This document shows positions 34,835 to 45,747 of a DNA stretch of 64,000 nt, piece after piece. The first letter of the stretch is position 1. Every line of letters starts with the position of its first letter. The stretch lies in contig CM043971.1 in NCBI GenBank assembly GCA_014529385.2, positions 92,844,840 to 92,908,839 of the forward strand. The letters run 5' to 3'. A program made the position numbers and the translations under genes. The notes under the pieces are model-generated. The model made no database searches. It had not been told where the DNA came from and saw only the letters and a list, made by a program, of their open reading frames with translations. This DNA comes from Adiantum capillus-veneris. Its lineage: Eukaryota; Streptophyta; Polypodiopsida; Polypodiales; Pteridaceae.

Positions 34835-37065
34835 ACGGGGCCACTTGCAGAGGCGGTTCTAGCGGCACCCGACAAGGACGTAGCCATTCCACCTGTCATC
34901 GGCAAACTTCGGTTGCACTGTCAGGGGTATTTGGGGCATGAGGAATTTTACATAATGCCTTTGGAAGGTTGTGATGTTCTCTTGGGAATTCCCTCGTACC
35001 ACAAGAACAACGCCATGGTCGACTATCAGGCGAGGAAAGCGACATTGACCACAGAGAAGGGCAAAACCATTGTACTCGATGTAAAACTTAAGGGTGAGTC
35101 TGTCCCTATTGTATCAGCTTCGGCCATTTCAAAATTAATGAAATAGAGTTTGTTTGTTTACTCGATCTTTATGAAAGAGTTGAGTGATGAGGATAGGACA
35201 AATATGTCTAAACTTGATAAAGAACGCCAAGATTTTCTCCACTCTCATGCTGATTGCTTCTCAAAGGGCCTGCCAGGCGAGTTACCACCCGCTCGTCCTG
35301 AAGATCATACCATTGATCTGATACCTAGAAGCACGCCACCAAAAACGACCACCTAACCGTGTGAGTCGAGCCCAGAACGAACAGATTATGAACCAAGTGA
35401 AAGACCTCTTGGAAAAGGGTCTTGTCCAGCCTAGTACTTCACCGTATTGCTCTCCAGTGTTGTTGGTTTTGAAGGAAAACAGATCTTGGAGAATGTGCAT
35501 CGATTATAGAGCTCTCAACAAAATCACCATCAAGAACAACTTTCCGATTCCTAGGATCAATGATATACTCGACAGATTACAGGATCCGCTTTAGCAGGAT
35601 CAATTTAAAGAGTGGATATCATCAGATCCGAATCGCGCCGGGAGACGTCTACAAGACAGCCTTTCGAACGACTTTTGGATTATTTGAGTTTTTGGTGATG
35701 CCTTTCGGCTTAACCAATGCTCCGGCGACTTTGACCGGATGATGGACATGATTTTTAGAGAGTACAGACTATTTGTTGGCACTTTCTTTGACAACATCAT
35801 TGTTTTCTCCAAGGATGAGGTAGAACATAGAGAACATCTGCTTGAGGTCTTTCAGGCATTACGAGATCACAAGTTAGTGATTAATGCGAAGAAAAGTGAA
35901 TTTTTCCTACCAGAGATACACTTTTTGGGACACATTGTGTCAGCAGCAGGAGTGCGGATGGATCTGGCCAAGATAGAGACTATCCGTGATTGGCCCGATT
36001 TGAAGAATGTCCATGAAGTTAGAAGCTTCTTGGGCTTGTGTCGTACTACAGGCGGTTCATTAGAAAGTTTGCAGAGGTTGCTTCCCCTTTGCATATCTTG
36101 ACACAGAAAGGAGTCCCTTTCTCGTGAGGACCTACAGAGGTGACTGCCTTTCAGACATTGAAAGAGAAATTGACTACGGGACCAGTTTTGACTTTGCCGA
36201 ACTTGCAGAAGTCATTTGAAGTATATTGTGATGCTTGTGGTCGTAGTCTGGGTGCGGTCTTAATGCAAGAAGGCCATGTCATTGCTTACGAGAGCCCCAT
36301 TGTTCTCAAGGCCGGAATTGACAGCACAGATTTATGAGAAAGAGCTTTTGGCGATTATCCATGCTCTTACTCAGTGGCGGCATTACCTACTCGGAGCAGA
36401 TTTTACTGTCTTTACAGACCATCAGAGTTTACACTGCTACTTGTCACAGAAGCAACTATCGGAAAAGTAGATGCGGTGGACGAACGTCTTGTCACAGTTT
36501 CACTTCCAGATTGTCCATGTTCAGGGACAGAAGAATTTGGTGGCAGATGCTTTGTCTCGGAAGCCGTTAGTTCTGGCTATTTCCGCGATTCACCAAAGGA
36601 GCTTCGAGGATATGGTCGACCAATATGCCACAGATACGGATTTCGCAGACGTTTTCACACGGATACGGGATGGGGAGACAGTAGCGGGATATTCCATTCG
36701 GGATGGCTACTTGATGAGGAAAACCATGTTGTGCGTTACACAGCCGTTGAGGGAAAAGGTTATGACCGAATGCCACTATCCGCCTTTTACGGGTCACCGC
36801 GGCATTGCTACCACCTTGAAAGGGATAGAGCGATACTTCTTTTGGCCGAGACTCAAGAAGGATGTGGACGAGTTTGTGCGTAGTTTCTTGGTATGCCAGA
36901 AAGTCAAGTTTGACAGGCATAAAGCACAGGGATTTCTACAGCCTTTACCCATACCAACCCACCCCTGGGAAAGTATTGCAATGGATTTCATTTTTGATCT
37001 CCCGAGAACACAGAGTGGTCACGATGGTATCTGGATTGTTATTGACATATTTAGCAAGCATGCTC
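34835..37065 (+). pseudogene. Gypsy-B pol: protease end, reverse transcriptase, RNase H, integrase N-terminus
   Basis: In order: protease end (GCDVLLGIPSYHKNN, 34970); RT with [20 protein letters not shown] (35420), [31 protein letters not shown] and [14 protein letters not shown]; the catalytic box as FFDNIIVFSKDE (35788), with Asn for the second Asp; RNase H with FEVYCDACGRSLGAVL (36220); then the integrase HHCC region with HYPPFTGHRGI and CQKVKFDRHKAQG and the first core aspartate MDFIFDLPRT (36980). Several one-base frameshifts separate these blocks. At 37065 the integrase core is cut by Element C. It resumes at 40074. Confidence 0.85.
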
Positions 37066-37725
37066 TGTCACAAGAGGGCACCACGTGCCAATAGAAAAGA
37101 ACAGGCTGAACACACTTTTAGCACTTCAATAACAACTGAATTGAGAGAGAGAGAGAGACAACACGCGACACGGAGTGGCGGAATTCCACCCCACAGAGTA
37201 TTGGCCCCAAACCTTGGCGCCCCTTTCTGTATTTCTTTATAAGGCATCAACACAGTACAAGCCGGTACTCCAGACTCTGCACCTTCACTAGGAAGCATGC
37301 CAGAGAATGAGCCCTAACCTCATATTTAAAGGCCCTAGGCCCCAAAAGCAGTTTACAGTGAAAAGCCTTCAAACTCAAAAGCATCTGGTCCAAAAGCAAA
37401 GCCAAAAAGCTGTCAGCGTAAATCACGGAAATCCGTACAACTGCCACGTCATCAACCAACGCAAAACGTGGAAATCCGTATAGCCTGCCACGTCATCATG
37501 CCAACGCAATTTTCGAAAATCTTCCACGTCATCAGTTTTTTTGCGTGTGTGCGGGTCCTGCTTTATTTTAATCCTTTATGTCACTTGGGGCCCCATCGAA
37601 CGGGGTCCCCATAAGTTGGTAGGACTTCTTCTGTTGCTTGTTCTTCTTAGGGTTTAGGCCCCTCGGCCGACATCTGCAAGTTGGCCCCCTTCTTCAGGGC
37701 TTTGACACGTAAACAGTTTGTTACA
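37066..37725 (-). repeat. Element C LTR (3' LTR on minus strand)
   Basis: 660 bp, TGTCACAAGAGGG...TTTGTTACA on the plus strand. Contains a short GA run near 37145. Confidence 0.9.
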
Positions 37726-37831
37726 TCTCCCCTTCTTGAAAGAGAATAATCGTCCGCGATTACAACATATCTGCAAAACAACTCAAGTTAGCTCAAAAAT
37801 TTCCAAGGGACACTCCAAGGGACAATCAGTT

Positions 37832-37967
37832 TGCTCTTTTTATTAAGGAGTTAGCTTCTCCTTTCTGCTCTTTTGATCAAGGAGTTAGCTTCTCCTTTCG
37901 ACTGTTTTGATCAAGGAGTTAGCTTCTCCTTTCTGCTCGTTTGATCAAGGAGTTAGCTTCTCCTTTC
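37832..37967. repeat. Four tandem 34-bp units with internal hairpin
   Basis: Unit tgctcttttgatcaaggagt followed by tagcttctcctttc. Within each unit AAGGAG pairs with CTCCTT around a 7-nt loop. It lies just inside the 3' end of Element C. Confidence 0.9.
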
Positions 37968-38371
37968 CTCCAGATCGGAACTCTTGATATTTCGGCGTAG
38001 TAAAATTAGCCATCACACCCAAACCGTATTGATCTTCCACGGGTGTCTTGATGCACTAAAAAATTACATACCCAGGCAATCTAATCCAATTAGGAATATT
38101 CAACAGCTGGCACATCACAATGCAACACAAATGCTTACATATTCATGTTACAAGACATAGAAACATAAAGCCGCCGATGAACACTCCTCCCGCATAAACT
38201 AACAAGGTCCGGGCGGGGAGATATTCAACGATTCCCTCATCACTTCTCCCACATAACCTAAAAAGGTCCGGGCCGGGAGATATAGAGGCCTTTTACAACC
38301 AAACGCCCCCCAGACCGCAACCTACATCGTTTGGAGGTGCTGAGAGTAACCACTGCTCAGACTGCTCTGAT

Positions 38372-38395
38372 ACCACTGTCACAAGCCGGGAGTCA
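38372..38395 (-). promoter_or_regulatory. Internal LTR-end/primer-site-like motif in Element C
   Basis: On the minus strand TTGTGACAGTGGTATCAGAG has the form of an LTR end followed by a Met-tRNA primer site. It lies in the middle of the element interior, about 1 kb from the proper position. It suggests an earlier recombination or a nested relic. Direct repeats of 'ataaccacaagggtccgggcc' words lie beside it (38410-38515). Confidence 0.55.
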
Positions 38396-38789
38396 CAACA
38401 ACAATACACCCCCAGTAAATAACCACAAGGGTCCAGGCCATGAGTAAAACAAACAGCACTTTTCAATCATTCAATACTCCCCCCGCAAATAACCACAAGG
38501 GTCCGGGCCATGAGTATGAACAAGCATTCTCAGACATAATTTCTCACTACTCCACCCGGGAGTAAAATCACCAATCATTGAAACCACTATTAAAACTAGA
38601 GTCAAACAATTCAAATCGGCACCAAGACAGGTTCAAAACAGATACCATCCATTTCAAACAAATTCCAAGCAGGATCACCAAACAAGTTCTACAAATTCTC
38701 AGACAAAATTCAAACTTAAAAAGTAATCTCGACATCAATCGAGCTCGAAAAGTCGATTGAATTTCCATCCTGCAACCTGCACCAAAAAT

Positions 38790-39235
38790 TAGGGTTATAT
38801 TCCTTCCATAAGGTCGTAGCCAACCACAGCATGGTCCATCAGCTCTTGAACAGACAGTGTTCCCGTGGCGGTGATGGTAGTCCCAAGATAGCAATCGAAC
38901 CGAACCTCCAAGATTATCAACTCGAGAAGAGACATCTACTGAGAGATGTCGAGAAATTTCAAGATATAATCTGCTATGTTTTCCATGACAAGCATTTCAA
39001 GATACCCCACTCTGCCAGAAGTTGCACTCCGAAGGAAGATGTCAGAAACGATATAACTTCGGGCAAATTTTTTCTTGAAAGCTTGCCAAGTACTTGGAGT
39101 ATGCTACTTGGTAGCTATCATCATCTGCATGGCACTGCCTCTGAGAAAAACAACAGCTCGAAACAAATCTTGGATCCTTCTCTTGTAAGTGATCTTTATG
39201 GCTTATGCCCTGTAAGACATGAGCGGTGAAGACGG
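38790..39235 (-). pseudogene. Element C degenerate gag
   Basis: One minus frame reads TPSTWQAFKKKFARSYI, then YLEMLVMENIADYILKF, then TGTLSVQELMDHAVVGYDLM. This follows the gypsy capsid pattern (tW..fk..f ... sv.dYi.kF ... tl.ea...A). Two in-frame stops interrupt it. It explains the element's origin from a gag-bearing gypsy. Without pol it could only have moved with enzymes from a partner. Confidence 0.5.
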
Positions 39236-39405
39236 GAGCGCGCCCGATGCACGATGAAGTAAGGGTGGGAGTGGCTAATAAGTCCGGGGTCGGAGCACGA
39301 ACCTAAAATTTCCAATAAGCTTTGGGAGTGCAATCTTGCTCTGTCTGCTCTTTGGTAGGACCGGTATGCTTTCAGAAAAGCACACGCCGGATGCTCTGAC
39401 ATTAT

Positions 39406-40073
39406 TGTCACAAGATGGGCACCACGTGCCAATAGAAAAGAATAGACTAAACAGACTTTTAGCACTTCAATAACAACTGAATTGAGAGAGAGAGAGAGAG
39501 AGACAACACGCGACACGGAGTGGCGGAATTCCACCCCAGAGAGTATTGGCCCCAAACCTTGGCGCCCCTTTCGGTATTTCTTTATATTTCTTCAACACAG
39601 TACAAGCCGCTACTCCAGACTCTGCACCTTGACTAGGAAGCATGCCAAAGAATGAGCCCTAACCTCATATTTAAAGGCCCTAGGCCCCAAAAGCAGTTTA
39701 CAGTGAAAAGCCTTCAAACTCAAAAGCATCTGGTCCAAAAGCAAAGCCAAAAAGCTGCCAGCATAAATCACGGAAATCCGTATAGCTTCCACGTGATCAA
39801 CCAACGCAAACCGCGGAAATCCGTACAACCTGCCACATCATCATGCCAATGCAATTTTCGAAAATCTGCCACGTCATCATTTTTTTTGCGTGTGTGCGGG
39901 TCCTGCTTTATTTTAATCCTTTATGTCACTTGGGGCCCCATCGAACGGGGTCCCCATAAGTTGGTAGGACTTCTTCTTCTATTACTTGTTCTTCTTAGGG
40001 TTTAGGCCCCTCGGCCGACATCTGCAAGTTGGCCCTCTTCTTCAAGGCTTTGACACGTCAACAGTTTGTTACA
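39406..40073 (-). repeat. Element C LTR (5' LTR on minus strand)
   Basis: 668 bp copy of 37066-37725, with a longer GA run near 39485. Confidence 0.9.
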
Positions 40074-41057
40074 GGCTCATTTCGTTCCAGTGAAGAAAAT
40101 AGTCAAGCCGGATCACTTAGCGAGACTGTTTGTGGTCCAGATCTTAAATTACATAGCATGCCTAAGACGATTGTCTCCGACAGGGACCCCAGATTCACGA
40201 GTTTGTTTTGAAAGGCAATTTGGGAGAACATTGGCACGCGGTTGCAGTTCTCGTCATCTTTCCACCCGCAGACTGACGGGCAAGCTGAGATTGCCAATTC
40301 AGTGGTTTTAGATTTATTGAAGTCTTATATATCGGATCAGAAGACTCAATGGGAAAAGTATCTACCTTTGGTGGAATTTGCCTACAACAACACGATACAC
40401 TCTTCGACGGGGAAGGCGCCATTTGAGATTATTGAAGGTGTTGCGAAGGTTCCACCCTTCCTAAGCACGAAAGATAAGATTTTTGAAGCTGATGAGCACA
40501 CGTGCGACTTGGACACGGCTTTTACCAAGGTCCGCGAGGCTTTGCAGAAATCTCAGGAAAGACAGAAAAAGGCAACAGATTGCCATCGTCACGATTTGAA
40601 ATTGAAGGAGGATGATTGGGTGCTCTTACGTTTTGAGAAGGCACGCCTGAGAAAGAAGAAGGGAAAGGAGAGGCTTTTTCCAAAGCTTAGTATGAGATAC
40701 TATGGACCTTTCCAGATCTCCGAAAAGATCAATGATGTCTCCTTCTGACTGAAAGTGCCTGACACTTGGAGGATTCACAATGCATTTCATGTGAGTCTCT
40801 TGAAACCTTTTAAAGGTGATGTGCCCAAAGATGGGGAGCCTGATGAGCACCCCGAAGTGGAAGAAAACGAGGAGATCCTTGTTCCTGAACAGATTTTGGC
40901 ACATAAGGACAGAAAGAATAAGGGTAAAGTAGGAAGGCGGTTCTTGGTTAAATTCAAGAACTATCCTGCATTGGATGCGAAGTGGATGGAGAAGGAGGAC
41001 CTAGCAGATACTCCTCACATTGTGAACCTTTACCTTGAAGCTTTTAATTTAGCATAG
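40074..41057 (+). pseudogene. Gypsy-B integrase C-terminal half and chromodomain
   Basis: It resumes exactly where 37065 stopped (AHFVPVKKIVKPDHLARLFV). A frameshifted middle follows, then SSFHPQTDGQAEIANSVVLD with the core Glu (40250-40310) and YLPLVEFAYNNTIHSSTGKA. Next is the GPY/F-like segment MRYYGPFQISEKIND (40690), a single TGA at 40746, LLKPFKGDVPKD, and a chromodomain with FLVKFKNYPALDAKWMEKED (40940-41000). The chromodomain places the element among chromoviruses. The last codon is at 41055-41057. Confidence 0.85.
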
Positions 41058-41637
41058 TCTACTCCACATGGAACCCCGAATTCAGCTTGGCCGGAGATCT
41101 GGTGCAGTGGGTTGCACAAGAGGGGAGTTACTCCGCTCCTTTGTCAACAGATGCCTCGATTTTAGAATACTAGAGTCACTGATGTCTCTTTGAGCTTCAG
41201 GGATACTGAGAGCTGACAGTGTTCTGTTGTATGACTTTATGAAATTGAATTCCAGATTATATGAAATTGATTTGTTGTTGACTTGTTTTTGAGTGCAAGA
41301 ACTGATAGACAAAATGATTGCAGCATTTTGGTCCGAATGATCTCGAATAGACATGGTTGCAATAGGGGTTAGTCAATCGGGCATCTATAAGGCCTGAGTG
41401 GATCTAGATGCGATTGCTAATTGCATTGCCGATAAATCATGGACTAAGATCCGAATGAATATTGAATGTGATTTGTCATGTGATGTCCTGTGATGTGACT
41501 GTCAATTGGTACATGTGCTAGATGTGTATTCCTAGTGCGTCGGTACTAATAGTCGGTGTCTGCTAAGACAGTTTATGGCTTCTGTCTGTTTTGCAGGCAT
41601 AATTAAGGGCGCTTACAATGCTTTCAAGAGGGGGGTA
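41058..41637 (+). other. Gypsy-B 3' non-coding region
   Basis: About 580 bp without a gene between the pol stop and the 3' LTR. It ends in the polypurine tract AAGAGGGGGG. Confidence 0.7.
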
Positions 41638-41881
41638 TGTCACAAACCGGTGACGTGGCTTGCCTTGCAATAGAGCATATACACACACACCCCGGCTGGC
41701 TTGCTGACGTGGCTGGCTGTACGGTAGGCCCGAAAAATGCGGCAAGGCTGACACGTGGCAGCTGTACGGACGCCCGCATATTGCGGAGCAATTTGCGGCA
41801 GCTTTTGGGCATAGCTTTTTCTACGCAAGAGATGAGAGAGAGAGAAGCTTTTGCTTTATTTGCTCCACACAAATTGGAAAA

Positions 41882-41917
<36 letters not shown>

Positions 41918-42304
41918 TCTTTGCTTTATTTTCCTCTTATGAGAGAGAGAGAGCTTGTGAGAGACTGAAAGTTCTTGCTTTATTTTTATAGGGCTTTTGA
42001 TTTTCAGCTTTTGGGCTCTGCTTTTAGCATCCCTTATATTCTTTAAATATGTGGGCAGGGCCTCACAACTCAGAGCATCTAGACGCAGAGTCTGAGTGTG
42101 AGCGCCTGCATACACTCTTGCACTTTGAACACAGATTAATACAAAAAGAAATACCGAAAGGGGTGCCAGTCTTTGGGGCCAATATCTCTAGGCATGGAAC
42201 TCTGCCGGGCCAGTGTCGAATCAATTGTGAACTGTGAATTGTTTTGAGGTGATATTTGTGGTGTCGCGGTAGATTCTCGACTTGGAGTGTCCAAGTCTGT
42301 TACA
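41638..42304 (+). repeat. Gypsy-B 3' LTR
   Basis: 667 bp, TGTCACAAACC...CTGTTACA. It holds GA runs at about 41833-41914 and 41942-41953. It is followed directly by the target duplication gttgc. Confidence 0.95.
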
Positions 42305-42309
42305 GTTGC

Positions 42310-42908
42310 TACTGCATGACACATACAAGGCAATCTAAAGATCGACAAAGCCCACTACAGAGCCCTCTAAAGTACTACCACAGAAAGCGCCAACCTTTCA
42401 TGCCAAGTAGAAGTCCCCCAGCCCAGCTACCCCTACCCTCTTAAGCATCTGCCTCAACTCCCTCAACCACCTCCTCACCACCCCTGTCACCTTCCCCAAT
42501 ACGCTTTCCACCAACAGTGTTCCAACAAGCTCCTGAGAAGGCCTCATGACTAAAGGGCACGGGGTCAATGAAGACCCCGTGATGGGATCTACGGCGCAAA
42601 ACTAGGGGGGCGCGATGCGAGGTTGGCTCGGCCGTCCGATTTTATCCGGCGTGTGCGAGTTTGCCTTTTTGTCCTAGTTTACTTCTGCCCGTGTCCAATT
42701 TTATTTATAATGCATTTGTTTCCCATCATGATCACCACACGCACATGGGAGGGTTGGATAGGACACACACCTCAGACGGCATCCGCCAAGGTTCCAATCC
42801 CACGAGGGGCACTGAGCGCCACATTTTTTTCAACCCTCCAACGCCCTTGAGCTTCGTGCGTGCAACTGCTCACTGTCGATCCCACCACTTCACTTCATTT
42901 AATATCAT
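42310..42908. other. Flank of Gypsy-B without recognised gene
   Basis: This is the sequence that was joined to 16850 before Gypsy-B inserted. No domain is recognised. Confidence 0.5.
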
Positions 42909-43256
42909 GTGGGCTATAGTGTCGAGGCTGAGCAGGCATCCATGGAGGAGCTGACAAGCATTCTGGCTAAGGTGAACATAAAGTTTCCGATTTTCAAAGG
43001 ACACTCCACAAAGGATGCAGACGACCATGCTAAGAGATTTGTATCCCTTTACAAGGGTCTTGGCCCCAACAAAGAAAACACCTACCGAGTGCTCTTTCCG
43101 TCAACCTTGGATGGCTTAGTAGATAAATGGTACGGTCAGTTTTCTAAGAACCACTTTACAACTTTCAAAGGTGGCAGCGGAAGATGCAATGAAGACAAGA
43201 AATGGCTCGTGATCCAATGGCTACCTCGAGTCCGATCTGCAATGCCAAACACATGA
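42909..43256 (+). pseudogene. Gypsy gag fragment
   Basis: The frame reads MEELTSILAKVNIKFPIFKG, then DADDHAKRFVSLYKGLG, then YRVLFPSTLDGLVDKWYGQF. This fits the N-terminal half of a plant gypsy capsid (FPxFxG ... dhxxrFxxxxxxlG ... r.FpssL.g.a..WY). The frame ends at 43256 in unrelated sequence. No protease or polymerase follows. Confidence 0.6.
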
Positions 43257-43777
43257 ACAAGGCACACCTGTGGAGAAGAGAGATCATTGAGGTAGAGAGA
43301 GACAAGACATTTGAGAATGAGAGAGAGAGAGAGAGAGATCTGGGAAAGGCTCTCCGTGCTAATAACAAGTGACCAAGGGTGGTTCGGCATAAAACTGTCA
43401 TGCCCAATAGATAAACCCGAGGTGCACACAACTGCAACTGCTATTGACACTGCCAACTGCTCCTGCACACAAGAGCATTGACACAGTCTCAACATGGACA
43501 TCTCCTCATGCTCTGAGAGCATAGATCTAGTGCATTTCCTCCTTGGCTAGAACTAGATGTGGATCTAGATCTCAGTCAAGAAAACATGCCACTACGGCCA
43601 CAAGAGCCTTTGAGAGGCTACCATGAGAAGGCGTTGCACCAAGGAGATGATCTCCAAGCTCTACTGCTGCTGCCCACCAAAAACGCTAGGGCTGAGTGTT
43701 GCCCTCTGTCCGGGAGAGAAAAACGTTGAGGCTGAGTGGAAAAATGCTGGGGCTGCCTGCCCCGTCTTCCCACTGCA
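43257..43777. other. Stretch without recognised gene
   Basis: Contains a short GA run near 43320. No domain is recognised. Confidence 0.4.
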
Positions 43778-44236
43778 TGTAACAGACTTGGACACTCGAA
43801 GTCGAGAATCTACCGCGACACCACAATAAATCACTTCAAAACAATTCACAGTTCACAATTGATTCGACATTGGCCCGGCGGAGTTCCGTGCCTAGAGGTA
43901 TTGGCCACAAAGACTGGCGCCCCTTTCGGTATTTCTTTTTGTATTAATCTGTTGCAAAGTGCAAGCGAGTGGGAGGCTCTCACTCTCAGACTCTGCGTCC
44001 AGATGCTCTGAGGATTGGGAAGCCTAACCACAGTTATAAAGAGATTACAAGGGATGCCAAAAGCAGAGCCCTAAAAGCTGTTCCAAAAGCTTCAAGTTAA
44101 AAGCCCTCATAAAAATAAAGCAAGGCTCTCTCTCTTAAGGCTAGTAAATTAAAGCACTTTAATTTCAAAGCTCTCTCTCTCTCCTTGCGTAGCCATTTGC
44201 GTAGCCAAAAGCAAAACTACCGCAAAGCTGAAGACT
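43778..44236 (-). repeat. Inverted, truncated Gypsy-B-family LTR
   Basis: TGTAACAGACTTGGACACTC is the reverse complement of the end of the Gypsy-B LTR. The match continues (GGCGGAGTTCCGTGCCTAGA, TCCAGATGCTCTGAG) until about 44236, where an unrelated gypsy integrase fragment begins. Confidence 0.8.
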
Positions 44237-44249
44237 TATGTTATTGAAG

Positions 44250-44982
44250 TAGATCAATGATCACAATGGGAGAAGTACTTACCCCTTGTAGAGTATGCGT
44301 ACAATAATACTGTCCATACTAATACAGGAAAAGCACCTTTTGAGATCATAGAGGGAAGACCTAAAAGTCCCTTGCTACTTAAAGTACATGGGAAGATCTT
44401 CGCTGCTGATGAGTATAGCCGTGACCTACAAGAATCCTTTCAAAAGGTTAAGGAGGCTATATCCATCTCTCAACAAAGGAAAAAAGTTGTTGCTGACAAG
44501 CACAAAAGGGCCTTAATGCTCAAAGAAAATGTTTGGGTCTTACTTAAGTTTCCCAAGGCTCGATTGAGGCAAACAACGGGCAAAATTCCTACGGGCCATC
44601 AAAAGTTTTATGCTAAATTAGCAAAAGGATACCATGTTTCTTTTCATTTCTTGAAGCCAATCAATGACATGGCTTATCAACTCAAGTTGCCCAACCATTG
44701 GCTCATACATAATGCTTTTCATGTGAGCCTACTTAAGCCCTACAAAGGAGAGTCACCAATAGAACCAATTATTGAAGACCTCCACAAATCGAAGACCAAG
44801 AAGAGGTGCTACAACCTGAAGCTATCCTTCGGCATGAAGACAAGGTACTACGGCATGGTAAGATTATCCGACGGTATCTTATTAAGTTCAAAAATTACCC
44901 ATTTGAAGATGCTAGATGGATGCAAGGAATACTTAAGGATAGTATGAACCTTGTCAATGCTTACAATGTTGCACTAGAGTAA
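44250..44982 (+). pseudogene. Gypsy integrase C-terminus and chromodomain fragment
   Basis: It begins within the integrase core (QWEKYLPLVEYAYNNTVHT, GKAPFEIIEGRPKSP). It continues through a GPF-like region (KFYAKLAKGYHVSFHFLKPI) and NHWLIHNAFHVSLLKPYKG. A frameshift follows at about 44820. A chromodomain-like end in the other frame (HGKIIRRYLIKFKNYPFEDA) runs to a TAA at 44980-44982. It differs from Gypsy-B and Gypsy-D, so a third chromovirus contributed it. 5' parts and LTRs are absent. Confidence 0.75.
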
Positions 44983-45524
44983 GCAAATGTAAATGCTTTC
45001 TAAATGAACAATGTTTTTGTCTTATAAAACTAATCCTCTTTTGTGCACAAATTTAAATAGTATGCATGCTTAGAATCATCTGATGACGTCACTCAAACAC
45101 CAAGTAGAATTTGTCACTCTACTTTGGGAGTAAGATATGGACTAAAGAGCAGACATGCTTGCGGCAACTACGTCTCCCAAGCACCAAATGGACTAGTCAT
45201 CCATTCTAGAATGATGTCGCAGGGTGAAAAGGGATCCGCTACCCGCTAAGAAATGCAGACTAATGACTAAGACTTTATCTCTTCTACCTCATAGTCGAGG
45301 ACGACTATGATTTCAAGAGAGAGGTAATTTCATAAAATCTAATATCTAACCAACCCAAATGATTTTCTCATATTAAACTGATCATTTAATGTGGGAGAAT
45401 AAACGAGAACAAGGGTTAGAATATAGACATGTGCTTATGGATTTGTCTCAACACGGGGCCAAGGTTAAAGGGATCCAAATGAGAGATCGTCTGCTAAAGA
45501 GCAATGCTACCTAATGGAGCTTAA
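44983..45524. other. Stretch without recognised gene
   Basis: AT-rich spacer between a gypsy fragment and the foldback. No domain is recognised. Confidence 0.4.
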
Positions 45525-45642
45525 GGAGATATTGGAACGGCTGACACAGCTTTCAAGGGACAGCAAGCCTCAACTTTCCAATCAAGGGAGTAACGGAGGC
45601 TTGTTGTCCCTTGAAAGCTGTGTCAGCCGTTTCAACATCTCC
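45525..45642. repeat. Foldback with 47-bp arms
   Basis: The left arm 45525-45571 pairs with the right arm 45596-45642 around a 24-nt loop, with only about three mismatches. The shared sequence includes ggctgacacagctttcaagg. The right arm is part of a minus-strand gypsy protease gene, so the left arm is an inverted copy of it. Confidence 0.85.
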
Positions 45643-45747
45643 CATCTCGAAAGCTTGAATGCCCAACTTGGTGGCCAACCCCGTTGATATGAAGTTGTGA
45701 GTAGAGCCAAGGTTGACAAGATGAAGGCATCATGCTCCCTTATCTTC
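45596..45747 (-). pseudogene. Gypsy-G protease fragment (host element of Gypsy-F)
   Basis: The minus strand reads LVNLGSTHNFISTGLATKLG, a gypsy protease where LIDSGSTHNFIS would be expected (Asp to Asn, Ser to Leu). It continues across Gypsy-F into the minus-strand gag knuckle at 52689-52943, so Gypsy-F inserted into this older element. Confidence 0.7.

Larger units (their letters stand above)
37066..40073 (-). mobile_element. Element C: non-autonomous gag-only LTR retrotransposon in Gypsy-B integrase
   Basis: LTR pair 37066-37725 and 39406-40073, flanked by tgctc and ggctc (4 of 5 match; the second restores the Gypsy-B integrase reading). It is on the minus strand: the purine tract CAAGAAGGGGAGA lies next to 37725 when read on the minus strand, and a degenerate primer site (TCAGAGCATCC) lies at about 39390. 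The 1.68-kb interior has a decayed gag and no pol, so it depends on other elements. Confidence 0.85.
16851..42304 (+). mobile_element. Gypsy-B: chromovirus (Ty3/gypsy) LTR retrotransposon, invaded twice
   Basis: LTRs are 16851-16903 plus 32464-33044 (5', split) and 41638-42304 (3'). A perfect 5-bp target duplication gttgc flanks it (16846-16850 and 42305-42309). Primer site TGGTATCAGAGC at 33046, polypurine tract AAGAGGGGGG before 41638, gag, pol and a C-terminal chromodomain are all present. Gypsy-A sits in its 5' LTR and Element C in its integrase. Both coding regions carry stops and frameshifts, and the RT catalytic pair reads DN. It is a dead copy related to Gypsy-D at 52944. Confidence 0.9.
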
